Shown here: in pieces, positions 1 to 11,100 of the stretch
Layout: the number at the start of each line of letters is the position of its first letter
Position numbering within the stretch: position 1 is the first letter of the stretch
Assembly (NCBI GenBank): GCA_028565635.1
Contig: JAOXYB010010678.1
Span: 1 to 19,899, forward strand
Direction: 5' to 3'
DNA length: 19,899 nucleotides
Source of the DNA: Phoronis ovalis
Taxonomy: Eukaryota > Phoronida > Phoronidae
Notes under the pieces: model-generated
Seen by the model: only the letters and a program-made list of their open reading frames with translations
Told to the model about the DNA's origin: nothing
Databases searched by the model: none
Position numbers and translations under genes: made by a program

Positions 1-999
1 AGACAGCAGAAACAGTCATTTTGAATAAGAGTACCCCACAATGATAAACCAGATTATAATGCATGATGTATTATATTATTTTCTAGTGTAAAAAAACAAT
101 AATGTTAAAAAAATATCCTACACATTGGATGGGCACTAGACATGACAAATGTCTTGTCTATTTTGTGAGACAATAAACGAAAAGTATCTATGGTTAAGCC
201 CAGACCTTAGTTGAGAAGGCACTGAACACTTACGGATGCAGACTGTGTCTAATGTAGAAATTGATAGAGATTATGGAGATACATTAAACTGGTCTGGACT
301 GATTAAAAAGTTATACCTCAATAATCGTCTCAAAGTTGCCTACTTGCCTCAATGTATATGTTAGTTCCTAAGAAATTTAAATAAGAACTAGAAAATATGT
401 GCCTCATTAGTGAACCGCTAACCTTTAAATTATCGGAACCACGGAAAGGTCATCACTAACAACTCAAGTATCCTACCCGTCGTATACCTGCGTTTCGGCT
501 ACTCTATTGCTATAACCGCATATGTTGTTCCTCACTTATATGGCAAAATAAGCAAAGTAAAAAAAGCAGTTTTCCTCTATATGTCTATTGCACTAACGTA
601 AATTCTTTAACATATATAACTGAAATCTTATATGAAACAACTGAAATTAAAATTTAAAAATATATAGATCACTAAAATCTTATAAATTGTTGCAACAGTC
701 ATTATTATTGAAATCAACCTTGAAAACTGGTGTATAACATGAAACCTGTAACATAAAAATCAATCGTGTTATAAGTTAAGAAAAACATATTTTTTATGTG
801 GGCGATACATGTAACGGTACGTTTAGTGACACTATCGTAATACTTATAACTGTCATCAGCCAAACTTTAACCAACAGCAATTCTCCTTAAATGTGTTCTA
901 AGCACACACACTCGTGTATAATTTTGATGCTTATATTTGGTTTCATTGTTATTAAATGTTTTACTTTTATTAGCACTCTCTATTAATTAATGTTTATAG
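1..999 (+). other. 3' part of last intron of FReD gene A
   Basis: This stretch lies upstream of the gene A terminal exon and ends in an AG acceptor at 998-999. I searched it for the preceding FReD exon, which in gene B carries the [13 protein letters not shown][10 protein letters not shown] segment, and found nothing similar on either strand. The sequence is AT-rich with frequent stops in all frames. The upstream exons of gene A must therefore lie to the left of the window. Calling it intron is an inference from the terminal exon it leads into. Confidence 0.65.
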
Positions 1000-1250
1000 G
1001 TGACTCGATGAGTTATCACAGAGGACAACAATTTTCTACAAAAGATCAGGATAACGATGGAAGTGAAGGAAGCTGTGCTACTCTTTGGAATGGTGCGTGG
1101 TGGTATAACAGTTGTTATCGGGCCAACCTTAACGGTATCTACTACAAGCAAGACACATTCGATAGCAAAGGAGTAGTCTGGTTCCAGTTCTCTAATTCTG
1201 ATAAGTCACTTAAAATGACTGAAATGAAAATACGCCCTGCTGGATTTTAG
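1000..1250 (+). CDS. Fibrinogen-related protein A, terminal exon (partial gene)
   Basis: This is the last exon of a secreted fibrinogen-domain (FReD) lectin. It encodes 82 residues after a split Gly codon, with the acceptor AG at 998-999 (phase 1) and a TAG stop at 1248-1250. Family hallmarks are GDS.SYH, FSTKDQDND (calcium-site aspartates), the GSC and NSC cysteines that form the conserved C-terminal disulfide, AWWY, NLNGIYY and the closing TEMKIRP. It aligns closely with the gene B terminal exon: same acceptor phase, same ending and roughly half the residues identical. The Met codon at 990 sits in the intron and is not a start. The calcium loop spacing (DNDGSEGSC) matches vertebrate fibrinogen gamma better than B does. 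After the second cysteine it has Tyr where B and most of the family have His. Earlier exons are outside the window, so the gene could be functional or truncated upstream. Confidence 0.9.
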
Positions 1251-1270
1251 CCTTAAAAAACCGTTTTAAC

Positions 1271-1276
1271 AATAAA
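1271..1276 (+). terminator. Poly(A) signal of FReD gene A
   Basis: A canonical AATAAA starts 21 bp after the gene A stop codon. It implies a very short 3' UTR. Further AATAAA copies lie near 1553-1570 and could be alternative signals. Confidence 0.55.
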
Positions 1277-1857
1277 AGATGTACCCAACTATATCCTTTA
1301 AGATACAGATTAACAATTTAAGTTACAAAAATGGCGATACATATATAGATAATACATTTTTATTCCTAGCAAGTAAACTATTTCGTGGACGTGTGACTAG
1401 CTATGAGATCAGAGAGTAAATTAAAGTACATTAATGTAATATGCCTTGTTATATTACCTATACAGCCAATGTGTTGACACTAAAATACTGAAATTTTACT
1501 AATATCTGTCTTTGCACACACAATTAAGTTTTTAGTCATTTCTAATTTCAAAAATAAAAATAATTTAATAAATGTAAAAAACAATTATGTGTACGTCTTT
1601 ATTTAGTTAGAATCAATGGTTAGTCGCTGCAGTTGCTGTTTGCTTCATCATACAGACCATTATCCTCGTTATATTTGCATGCACGACTATGTTTAGTCCT
1701 TAAAACAGTGCTTAGCATAAACTTAGATAAAAGCAAACATGTAACGGGACAGCATAATTCATCATTACTGTTTTATAACTATTATGGTGCTGACGCACAT
1801 GCAGAGTGGAGCGGTAAAAGCTGGACATGTTGATGATCGAAACACTAGCACTAATAG
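1277..1857. other. Intergenic, no gene seen
   Basis: AT-rich sequence downstream of gene A. A 66-codon open frame at 1633-1833 resembles no family I know, lacks credible splice context and is not called. Nothing else was recognised. Confidence 0.5.
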
Positions 1858-2003
1858 AATATATCTAGTATGTTCTTCAAGCCCAAACTTGGCCCTGTCT
1901 TTTACGGCGTTCTTCTTACGTAACATACTACAATAGCCATAATTGACACCTGATCATGAATAGTCTATTTTTGACAAGGATTGGTAAAGTGATCTCAATT
2001 CAC
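1858..2003. repeat. Direct repeat, copy 1 (146 bp)
   Basis: This block, from AATATATCTAG to GATCTCAATTCAC, recurs at 2261-2408 in the same orientation. By eye I count about 8 substitutions and one 2-bp indel, roughly 94% identity, so the duplication is fairly recent. No terminal inverted repeats are obvious. Copy 1 is followed by unrelated sequence, unlike copy 2, which runs into a dead FReD exon. Confidence 0.85.
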
Positions 2004-2260
2004 AAAATGGGTTCTTATAAACTGCGATAATCAAAAATATATTCGACAATGCATGTATACGCTTTTAATATGCCCTACGGCATCAAATATAATCTGAGCC
2101 AGAATTGTATATAGAAGCAACATTATAAAAGCAATAAGTATTACATTAATGTCAACCATATACAACCAGCCGAGGCATAACAGTCAGGCAGTGAGCAGTG
2201 AGTCAGTAGGCTCACTCGTGATTATATGACAAATACTTTATCGTTTTATACACAACAAAA

Positions 2261-2408
2261 AATATATCTAGTCTGTTCTTCAGGCCCACAAACTTGACCC
2301 TGTCTTTTACGTCGTTCTTCTTACATAACATACTACAATAGCCATAATTGGCACCTGATCATGAATAGTTTATTTTTGGCAAGGATTGGTAAAGTGATCT
2401 CAATTCAC
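2261..2408. repeat. Direct repeat, copy 2 (148 bp)
   Basis: Second copy of the block at 1858-2003, starting about 403 bp downstream of the first. Its right end coincides with the left end of the FReD exon relic. It may therefore be former intron sequence from a FReD paralogue, or a mobile repeat that inserted at or near the acceptor site. Confidence 0.85.
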
Positions 2409-2533
2409 TGAGCTATGCGAGAGGAATCCATCTCTCAGGAGCTTATGAATTTATAAATTATCACCATCTGACAATTAGGGGGAGTTCTGTGCCTACTGTA
2501 ACATGGAGGCGGATAGAGGTGGCTATACTGGAG
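2408..2533 (+). pseudogene. Decayed FReD exon (N-terminal part of fibrinogen domain)
   Basis: The segment aligns with exon 3 of gene B. The stretch around AGAGGAATC encodes RGIHLSGAYE, matching [10 protein letters not shown] in B. After a frameshift it continues SPSDN, stop, GEFCAYCNMEADRGGYT, matching [23 protein letters not shown]. The in-frame TAG is at 2476-2478, where B has a Leu codon. The conserved Cys of the first fibrinogen disulfide is retained (YCNME), but GGGWT has become RGGYT. A donor-like GGTAAAG follows at 2533-2539. No other FReD exon is visible nearby, so this is an isolated relic of a lost paralogue. The 64-codon open frame at 2489-2683 is an out-of-frame shadow. Confidence 0.8.
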
Positions 2534-2688
2534 GTAAAGATATTCAAATTATGCATCAGCAATCCAGCCACTCTCACATGTTTCATCAGTCCATATCAAT
2601 ATACTTCGTTGTGCTGCTTACCTATTTCGTCACTCTTGTTTAATTGTATACTTATTTATAAATACAAAAAACAAAAGGCATGAGACAT

Positions 2689-2726
2689 TGGACTAAAATC
2701 ATCACTACTGGACTAAAATCACCATA
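2689..2726. repeat. Short tandem duplication, about 20 bp
   Basis: TGGACTAAAATCATCAC is followed directly by TGGACTAAAATCACC, giving two near-identical units with a period of about 20 bp. Likely a replication-slippage product. Confidence 0.6.
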
Positions 2727-3889
2727 TATGGGTACGCCGTCTTATCAATGCCGCAAATTCTAGGAAAATAGTAATAAATAGTTTATAAAGTGATAACGCT
2801 TCAATCCTATACTTGCAAACAATACATTGTTTATATAACTTGTAAAGATAGCTAGCATGGGTGTTCTTATAGGCACTATATATAGGCACCCAAGTATTAA
2901 ACCTTAACATGACTATTATACATAGATATGATAAACAAACCCTGCCCTTACACGAACTTATACTATATGTAATGTGTTATGCAGAAAATATTACTTGCTT
3001 TTACTTAAAGGTGCCTACAATACGATTTGACTGTTTCATGAAACTAAGCAACTATTTTTAAAATGGCTAAAGTTTAAAGTGTATGAACGGATAAATAAAC
3101 AAAACTTTCAACCCTGAGGAAATACAATGAAAGAAACAAAAGATTTCAATTAATAATCATACAGAATATAGAGTGTTACATTTAACTAGAATGAGAAAAC
3201 ATTCCTAAACCTGTATCAAGCGGGCACCACAAGTGTCCCTCAATGAAAACACTCTATGCAAAATCTGATGTGCCAATTATAGTGTACCTCATTTCAAAAA
3301 GAATTGTTCTTATAGATCTAGAACTCCGATATATAGTCATCGTATCCGACGGTTATGATAGCAATATCTTAGCTGTGTATAACTATCCAGCTGTCCCACA
3401 GCTGCCAAGTGATTATTATGTGGTTGCTATATGGACACATTTGACAATCATCAATTAACATTATAAGCATTTCAAGAAAGTCTGGCACAGGAGTTTTGGT
3501 ATACATTTAGCTTTAGACATTGATGTTTTAGTAACTTTCGTTAGTGATTTTTTGAAAGTGTACAACTATGTGCTTTTAATTTAACTTAATTGTGAAAATG
3601 ACATTCTAAATTAACATACTAAAGGAGTTTTAGCAGACAATAAACAACAAGTTTATCTTACAACTGATGTACTGCATACTATAATATGTACACTCGTAAA
3701 CCAAAATAGGTTTTGTGTCTTAGAAATTAAGTACATTTTTAACTCAGTAGTGTCACAAAAATGTCTTTGTTCTGAGATACAGTTAGTTACCGTTACCACA
3801 TTGTGAATATAGGTTTAATAATCGCTCGTTTTAATGTTGATAGCTAGATATTGGATAGCAAACTATATATATACCTGTATTTATTAAAT
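2727..3889. other. Intergenic, no gene seen
   Basis: AT-rich sequence between the FReD exon relic and gene B. Open frames at 2719-2910 (minus) and 3243-3458 (plus) show no recognisable family, signal peptide or splice pattern. No further FReD exon relic was found on either strand by eye. Confidence 0.5.
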
Positions 3890-4190
3890 TCGTCTCCCGG
3901 GCAGGAATTTCTCAATGTGTTGGTGCCTAGCAACCCGTATCTAATCTATGTAGTGACCCCCGGAATAAAACTAGCGAAATATAGCCGTTAAAGTTTGCCG
4001 AATTGCTTTAATTAAAGACGTTCGTTAATTCTGTATCTGTATCTGTATGATTACGTCGAAGAACCAGTTTCTGGTATGCGATCGACGGGGATCGACGGTG
4101 GGAGTGAGAGCGCGAGGTAAACCTAGTCGCGTTGGATAGATGCTTTGAAACCGTCAACGGTTCCAACGTTAACTACTTTCTCTTCCAGTT
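3890..4190. other. GC-richer island with MYB-like and CG-rich motifs
   Basis: This block stands out from its surroundings by higher GC and many CpG dinucleotides. It contains a three-fold CTGTAT microsatellite (about 4033-4050), a doubled GATCGACGG (4080-4088 and 4090-4098) and the palindrome AACCGTCAACGGTT near 4150, which includes the MYB-type core CAACGG. It lies 0.7-1.0 kb upstream of gene B. It could be a distal enhancer or a fragment of a dispersed repeat; I could not match it to a known SINE. Confidence 0.35.
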
Positions 4191-4376
4191 TGTTCCACAC
4201 AATAATAGTTCTTAGTTATAGAAAAAACGAGTTCATGTAAATATATTTTAAAAATTAAATATACAACTGTACTCTCATTAGCCAATACAGTACACACTTT
4301 AGACAATTCAGAATATCACATGTACATATTCCATAACAAACGTACTAGTTATGGTTAGAAATGTGCAAAGTCGTAA

Positions 4377-4420
4377 CTGACGTTTGTAAGCCATGTATTA
4401 CCTGACGTTTGTAAGCTATG
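4377..4420. repeat. Paired 19-bp direct repeat with TGACGTTT cores
   Basis: CTGACGTTTGTAAGCCATG (4377-4395) recurs as CTGACGTTTGTAAGCTATG (4402-4420), with one mismatch and 25-bp spacing. Each copy holds TGACGT, a CRE/ATF-type half site, about 450 bp upstream of the gene B start. A regulatory role is inferred only. Confidence 0.5.
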
Positions 4421-4572
4421 GATAATCCATCTAATAAACCTTACGGTTAATTACCAGCTTTACAGATAATTTACATGTTGAAAGAAAAAATAACAAGTTT
4501 ATCAATTGTTTTCGTACTGTGACGCGATGCCACCTTGAGGATTCACCTGTTTTTTTTTGTTATAAGTCAAGT

Positions 4573-4753
4573 GCTTAAACACAAACACAAATCAAACTAT
4601 ATTTTGACCTAATCGCACCTGCATACGTGACGAAAGGCTCAAACACAATTCAAACTGCACTTTGTCCTAATCTCAACTGGATAAGTTACAACTGTTTAAA
4701 CACATATCAGTCTGTACCTTGTCCCTATCGCACCTACCTACGTGATGACGCAC
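4573..4753 (+). promoter_or_regulatory. Promoter-proximal imperfect triplicate repeat
   Basis: Three diverged units of about 50-65 bp lie just upstream of the gene B TATA box. Unit 1 (4573-4633) and unit 3 (4691-4753) share AAACACA, then ATCGCACCT, then TACGTGACG or TACGTGATGACG. Unit 2 (4636-4686) keeps CAAACACA and TTGTCCTAATCTCAACT but lacks the ACGTGA box. ACGTGA with TGACG resembles bZIP/CRE or HIF-type sites. The 68-codon open frame at 4627-4833 is an artefact of this repeat. Position and repetition suggest a promoter array; function is inference. Confidence 0.5.
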
Positions 4754-4794
4754 ACAGCGACTGTTCGGCAGGTTATCACAACGAAGCCGATGGA

Positions 4795-4803
4795 TATATA
4801 AAT
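4795..4803 (+). promoter_or_regulatory. Candidate TATA box of FReD gene B
   Basis: TATATAAAT lies 53-61 bp upstream of the gene B ATG. A transcription start 25-30 bp downstream, near CACATTAG at about 4827, would give a 5' UTR of about 30 bp. TATA-like strings are common in AT-rich DNA, so the call rests on position. Confidence 0.45.
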
Positions 4804-4855
4804 ATGAAAAATATAACTGGTAAGGCACATTAGAAAGCAAACTAAACTTTACGAC

Positions 4856-5168
4856 ATGGTTGTTAACGGAGCTTTGGCATTGTTTCTAATACTTTTGCAT
4901 TGTGGGTGGGTGGCAACAACAGATGATGCAGCTGGTCAAACCTCCAACACGGACGTGAGGGTAGCCTTAATTGAAAAAGAAATAGGAAACATCAGTTCTG
5001 TCCTAACTCAGGTCCTAACGCAAGTGCAAGCCATTGAAACTAAGCAAAACGCCATGGAATTCACGTTGGCGACTGAAATCAAGAATGTGAAATCGAATGA
5101 TGAAAAACTGATAAAGGGATTGACAACACGGATGGCCACGACGGACAAACGACTGTCTCAGTTAGAAG
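4856..5168 (+). CDS. Gene B exon 1: signal peptide and coiled coil
   Basis: Encodes residues 1-104 and the first base of codon 105, ending at a GTAAAAG donor (phase 1). Residues 6-15 ([10 protein letters not shown]) form the hydrophobic core of a signal peptide. Residues 33-103 carry I/L/V/M at heptad spacing, including [11 protein letters not shown] and TDKRLSQLE, as expected for a trimeric coiled coil. Asn45 (NIS) is a potential N-glycosylation site. The open frame continues past the donor to 5194, but that tail is intronic. Confidence 0.9.
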
Positions 5169-8100
5169 GTAAAAGCAATTTAAATTCAGAATAACCAGAA
5201 AATGTCATATCAGGGATTTCTAGTCTCCATCATTAGTGCTCAGTGTGACGAAATACTCAGCTTGCAAAACTTGTATTCCATTGCGGGTCATCTAACAAAT
5301 AATGTCGTGCATACATAGGATGTTCTTAAAAACATTTCCCTGTAATAATTCTGCGCAATATGTAAAAAGCCATTTTTTAAAATATAAAATCTCTTCCATC
5401 ACTTGCAGTGTAAAACAATTCTTGGTTTGACAAAGCAAGTAAGTTTATCAAACACGAAATACGGAACACTAGCACATAAAGCGCTATGTTCGATTCTTGT
5501 CTCCATGACATTTCTTTGGATATACAGGGTAAATTGAATTTTAACGTAATTTTTAGTAACATAATGTTTTCCTGCGATAAACTGCGAAAAACTTTAATTT
5601 AAAATCATATCAATTTTATTTGGCGAGTTTATTTTGAATAGTTCTTTGATTATTTGAGTAAATACCAGTCTAGTTGGTTCTATTTATAGCTTTGAATGTG
5701 TAGGCCAAAAGACGCCTGATACAATAAAGATGGCCTATGAGCAATTATTCCATGTCAATCAAAAACACAGCGCAAGAACAAATGTGTTGTTTGATATGTG
5801 ATCTTGATATACTATGTTATACAGAGACGGGCACGTCTCTAGAATACTGTTAATAGCCAGTGAATTACTGGACAATTCATTCAAAGGAAGAAATACAGAA
5901 AATGATTTCAAGGAAAAAATGTACAGCTGTTGTATATGAGCTAGAGTTGTGTTTGCTGAGGAAATACATATTTTGTAATTTATGTCTGTTTGCTGTTATA
6001 GACATATTCTGTTACATGTTTCCATTTCATTCGCATAGTTAAATATTTTTCAGACGATTTATTAACTGAAACCTGTGAATGCAATCTTCCCATTATAATA
6101 AAGGCTTGAACAGTGGCTTATTATTTATTTTTCTAGTTTGATTTGCCTTGTATCAATAGAAACCATTTTCTCGGAAAGCAACAAATCTATGCGTAATTAT
6201 TGATCACAAACATAACTGTGCAAGTTGTAAGAACATAAGTGTCAAGTTAAATATTTCTATGCTCCATAATTTAAGTATGCCTTTCAGCTACATTTTACTC
6301 CAAAATGCCTGAATCAGCGAATAGCACCCCCCCCGGACAAGAGGGCGTTCTTACAAATAGCCACTATTGTTACCGTACCATTTTATAGGATTGCCTACTG
6401 TGATAATGTAAAGAAAATGACTTTATCTTGCATATTTTATTACTTATTTTAAAACAAAGTCTGTCATGTTATTTCGTGTCACCCTGTATATGGAAAACAT
6501 CTTGATGCAGGCCTAAGCTTCTATACAACCAGCTCAATATAGTCACCAGCAAAAAGACTTAACATTACATTTAACTTGTAGCTTTTTTTTCCAAACCGTG
6601 TCTAGTTTAGTCTTTGATAGTTCGTATCATTTGATATAGTTGTACCGAATTATCTTTGTATTACTGTCCCTATTTGGCATCACAGTTTTTTGACACGGCT
6701 ACACTATACTTATTATTTAGTCTTAATCATATCGCCGCAATACTCCATGAAATCAACTTCGTTATGCATTAAGATAATCGTCATGTATAGACATACGGTA
6801 AAACAAATATGGTTCCTACATTATCTCATTCCAAGTGCTCTTTTTAGTATCGTGTAATATCATGTAACCATTAAACGTTTACGATTTGGCAGTCAAATTC
6901 AATACGAGTAAAGTTGAGGGAAGATTACGTATGTTGAACCAACATGCAGAATTCAATTTTTAAAAAAAATATAAAAGGGTTATTTAATTTTTGTCTCAAT
7001 AACCGTATTTATGGTTCTCATATTATATTTGAATTTCAAAATGCAACTCTACTAACTGAGATAAACAGGTATACTTGACTTTATTGCCGATTTCGATGCC
7101 TGTTCAATGATTTCAAAGAATTATTATGTAACCTAGAAACTCACACTCCTATAAAATGGATCTAATATATGTTTGTGCATCTAGTTATCACTTTATTTGT
7201 TAAAATAATGTTTTAAGTAGCAATTATTATATTATTATAACTATTTATAGGTAACGGATGTGGTTGCCAAGACAATTTAGATAGTTTGAATTCTACTTTG
7301 ACTTACCTGTACGACAAAGTGGAGAAAGGCAGAGGTAAATGTCTGTATTCAACGCACATAATAAAAAAAACGTAGACGGTGTAAATACGCCATGTATTCG
7401 AAAACTTCTTTAGAATTGTTAAACTTCTTCCAACATTTAATTACAAGCAAAATGAATACACTATTCAGTAGTTGTCCCTATTTTAATTCCATGCATGCAT
7501 CTGGAACACACAATCGCACTGGTAATCGAAAGGAAAACCGAATCCACAAACCGAAACCGAAACCGAAACCAAGAAGAAAAACAATTTCGATTATAAATTC
7601 CTGGATGCTGGTTTTGATAAAAAAAATAAACTTTAACTTTTGACCTCAATTTTAATCAACTATGAAATGATTAGATATCTCGGTGGAAATAATTAATTTC
7701 AGTAGAAAGGTGTAAAGGTACATCATTTAATAGGAATAACCCAGAAGTATTTTATTTTGTTTAACCAAAAGACTGTGCTGACCTGTACAAGAGAGGAATC
7801 AAACAGTCAGGAGTGTATACAATATCACCACCTGACAACCTGGGCGAGTTTGATGTCTACTGCGACATGGAAACCGATGGTGGTGGCTGGACTGTAAGTA
7901 CATCATCATTTCGCTCCTTCATATATAAATGTATTCATAATTCAAAAACAAATACACTGGCATAGGTTGTGAGTCTCTACTTTTATGATAAATAACATAT
8001 CCGGATATGTTTTGTGAATAAAGATATAGCAATTGGAACACCTATTTCTTGTTGCAGCGCAGTTCTGGGTTTACAGTTTTTTTAACAGTCATTAATTGTA

Positions 8101-11100
8101 TACATTAATATTTTCTACATATTTTTATGGTTTCAAACACAGGTCTTCCAAAGGCGTCAAGACGGTTCGGTTGATTTTTTCCGAGGATGGGATGATTATA
8201 AGACTGGTTTCAGCAACGTATATAGCGAATTTTGGCTTGGTAAATCATTACATAATTTTAGCACTAGCCTTTGTTCCATAAGGTGTAAAGAATCAAATTA
8301 ACTAAGGTGAAACAAACTGTCCATTAAATAACATACAACAAAGTGAAAACTGGATGATGATCTAATATGAAATAGCATATTTCGAATTTTTGCAATGCGC
8401 AGATTTTTCACAAAAGACATGTTAAAAGTATCGAGCGATAGTTTAACAATGAAAAACATTATTATTGACAGATGTCGCTGTACACAGCTAAGCGGGTACT
8501 TAGAAGAGCCCGATAGATGTAAAAGGGATCATTTCTAAAGGGTGTGGATATACGTATGTTATTTAACAGGAAGTTGTATTTTATTATAGCTTAGTTTATA
8601 TTAATTTTTTTTAAATGTACACAATCATTAATATTTTTTAAATCTAGTTTTTCCTTTTCGTGCAACCTATTCGTAAAATAGATTCAATAATATTTCTCAT
8701 ATCCGCGTATAGCGCAGCTTTACGAGGCGTTATGCAAAACCGCATACCAGAAAAATTATGGGAGAGTCCCCTAGGCATTCTAAGCTGCATCTCGGGTAAT
8801 TGGCCGTAATTAGGAAATTATAAAAGGTTGTTTACCTGAACACTGCAGGTTAATGATTTGTATGCAAATGTCGGCAGCACCTGTCCAATGTGGCAATATC
8901 CCACACAACACTGCGCAGCAACATCTGGCGAGAATACTGCTTATCTATGTTACACTGGCGCCTACTGCTGATCCCATAATGCATAAAGAATCGAAATTCC
9001 GCAGTAACTTTGGGAAAAACAAATTTCCTTCAACGCACCTGAATAAAAATGAAAACGGCGACATCACCTAATGTAGAATGTAGTATTTTGTTTTTTTCAA
9101 ATAGTCACTTTGAAATATGTTTACAACTTTTGAACGGATATCTGGCATAGAAAACAAATATTCTCACTAGATGTCGCCGAAAATCATAAGGAGGGTAGTT
9201 AGAAGAACTTTATACACAAGGGCCAATGCCAAAACATACGAAATATGCAGAATCGCAGTGTGATGACTATCATAATTTTTCTATGTGACATGTAAAACAT
9301 TGCCAAAACATACCACGTGTGAGTTTCTTTTCTATAACGTTTACGAAGTGTAAATATGTTTGTGACTATTTTGTTCCTCCTCATGAAGTTCAAAATATTA
9401 TTTATAACTTGTTTGGTCTAATCGGATAGTTTGCTTTTAAGCAGCATGCTTCTCGCTACTTTTTGGGAGTGTCCCTTAGTAATGTTCATGTTACGCAAAT
9501 GCTAGACAAAATATTCTTTACACGGATGGTGTACTTCTCAATTGATATGCAAATTGCCACCGTTTTCCTTTAGTGTTGATTTCCCATGTAAAACGAGTGC
9601 GGCGAAATCAGGCGAGACAGTTGTTTTCTATGACGATTTTACATCCAAGTTTTTAAAGCATTTATCATAAAAAATGAGCATTTGAAAAATTCAAAATACC
9701 ACGTTCTACATTAGGCGGTGTCGCCGTTTTCACTTTTAGTCAGGTGCCCTGAACGAAATTATGTTTTTCCCAAAATTATTCCGGAATTTCGATTATTTAT
9801 ACATTATGAGATCAAAAGTAATAGACCAGTTTTATCATTTTATTATGCAAAACTGTAAAAATTCGAACTGTATTATTTTACATTAGATCCCCTCCCGTGA
9901 ACATTTCGTCTTTCCTTAAGCTATCGCAAAAAATCCGATTCTTTATACATTAGGAACATAGAGTAAATTATAACACAAACGTATGTTCGGAGAAGTTGCT
10001 TATTGATAAATGGAGGTGTTACATTAATACTTCTATCACATTGGTGTTTTTCCAGATACTGTCAAATATGTTAGCGTAGAAGTAACTGCAAGTGTTTGAT
10101 TTCTTTCTGGCGTATTTTGCAATGGTATGATAGTTCAGATAACTGCAATTAGCATATCAGGTGACATTCTGCCACTAGTAGCAGTGGCAACACTTCAAGT
10201 CGCAGTTTGGGGATTCTTCTGGATTTTAAAATTGGCACATCTTTTAGGCAAGCAAACAGTTCGAAACAGTTTGAATAACACTCACAGTTTCTGCCATTTA
10301 ACATGTTTTAAGATATATAGAAACACGAAAGCGTAACTGCAAGCGCACCTATACGCCATTATTAGCAGGATGCCTTTGGTAGCCAATTATCAAACTGTGA
10401 ACGTATTTGCAGGCAACGAGAAACTTCACCGTCTGACTGCCATAAGTAACAACAAATTACGTGTTGATCTGGAAGACTGGGCTGGTGTTAAAGTGTATGC
10501 CACTTATTCAGCATTTATCATAAGTAATGAGGCACTGGAATATCGACTTATGCTTGGAACTTACTCTGGAAACGCAGGTGAGTATAACCTGCTGCACTCT
10601 TGGCTATTGCATACACCCGATATATAATGATATAGTAATTTTATTTCAGCGTTGGTTCGTGTTATAATAAGGCTATACTGACAGTATAAGTGTTATCTTT
10701 CTTTGCGACGTGTACAGTAGATACAAAGAGGGTTTTTAAATGTTATTGTGAAAAACTCGGAAAAGTAAAAACAGTGCTAGATCTAGAGTGAACATACACA
10801 TCAATTGTTTGAAAGTTGAATGTTTGGATAAAAACATATGTTTTTGCAGGTTACATTTAATGTAATGAGTTTCATTTATTTTTTAATGTGTTATCAACTC
10901 GACAATGATTTCGTGACATTGTACAGTTTGTGTTATGTTTGCGTGACAAATATGTGTAGCTAAACTTTCATCTTTGTAAAATCCTTGGTGCGTACATATG
11001 CAGCTGTTTCTCTTATATCAATTTAACCCTGTGTAAATGTTGTTTGTAGGCGACTCCTTAAGTTACCATGGAGGAATAGCTTTTAGCACCAAAGACAGGG

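Larger units (their letters stand above)
8240..10412 (+). other. Gene B intron 4
   Basis: A 2173-bp phase-1 intron, GTAAATC to TATTTGCAG. It carries the long inverted repeat annotated separately. The block at 8740-8970 is GC-richer than the rest and contains a meaningless open frame (8853-9071). Confidence 0.8.

Noticed and set aside
990-999. ATG at 990 as the start of a short FReD-like gene
   Set aside because: The ATG lies before an AG acceptor at 998-999. FReD homology begins exactly after it, so this is a terminal exon.
3243-3458. 71-codon open frame in the A-B interval
   Set aside because: No recognisable domain, signal peptide or exon context.
4627-4833. 68-codon open frame with several cysteines upstream of gene B
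   Set aside because: It coincides with the imperfect promoter repeats and the TATA-like site, and has no signal peptide or family motif.
5485-5505. GTTCGATTC as a tRNA T-loop
   Set aside because: No matching acceptor stem, anticodon arm or A box can be drawn around it.
8853-9071. 72-codon open frame in intron 4
   Set aside because: Its second half is the left arm of the inverted repeat, and no family is recognisable. It could be a transposon fragment but nothing shows that.
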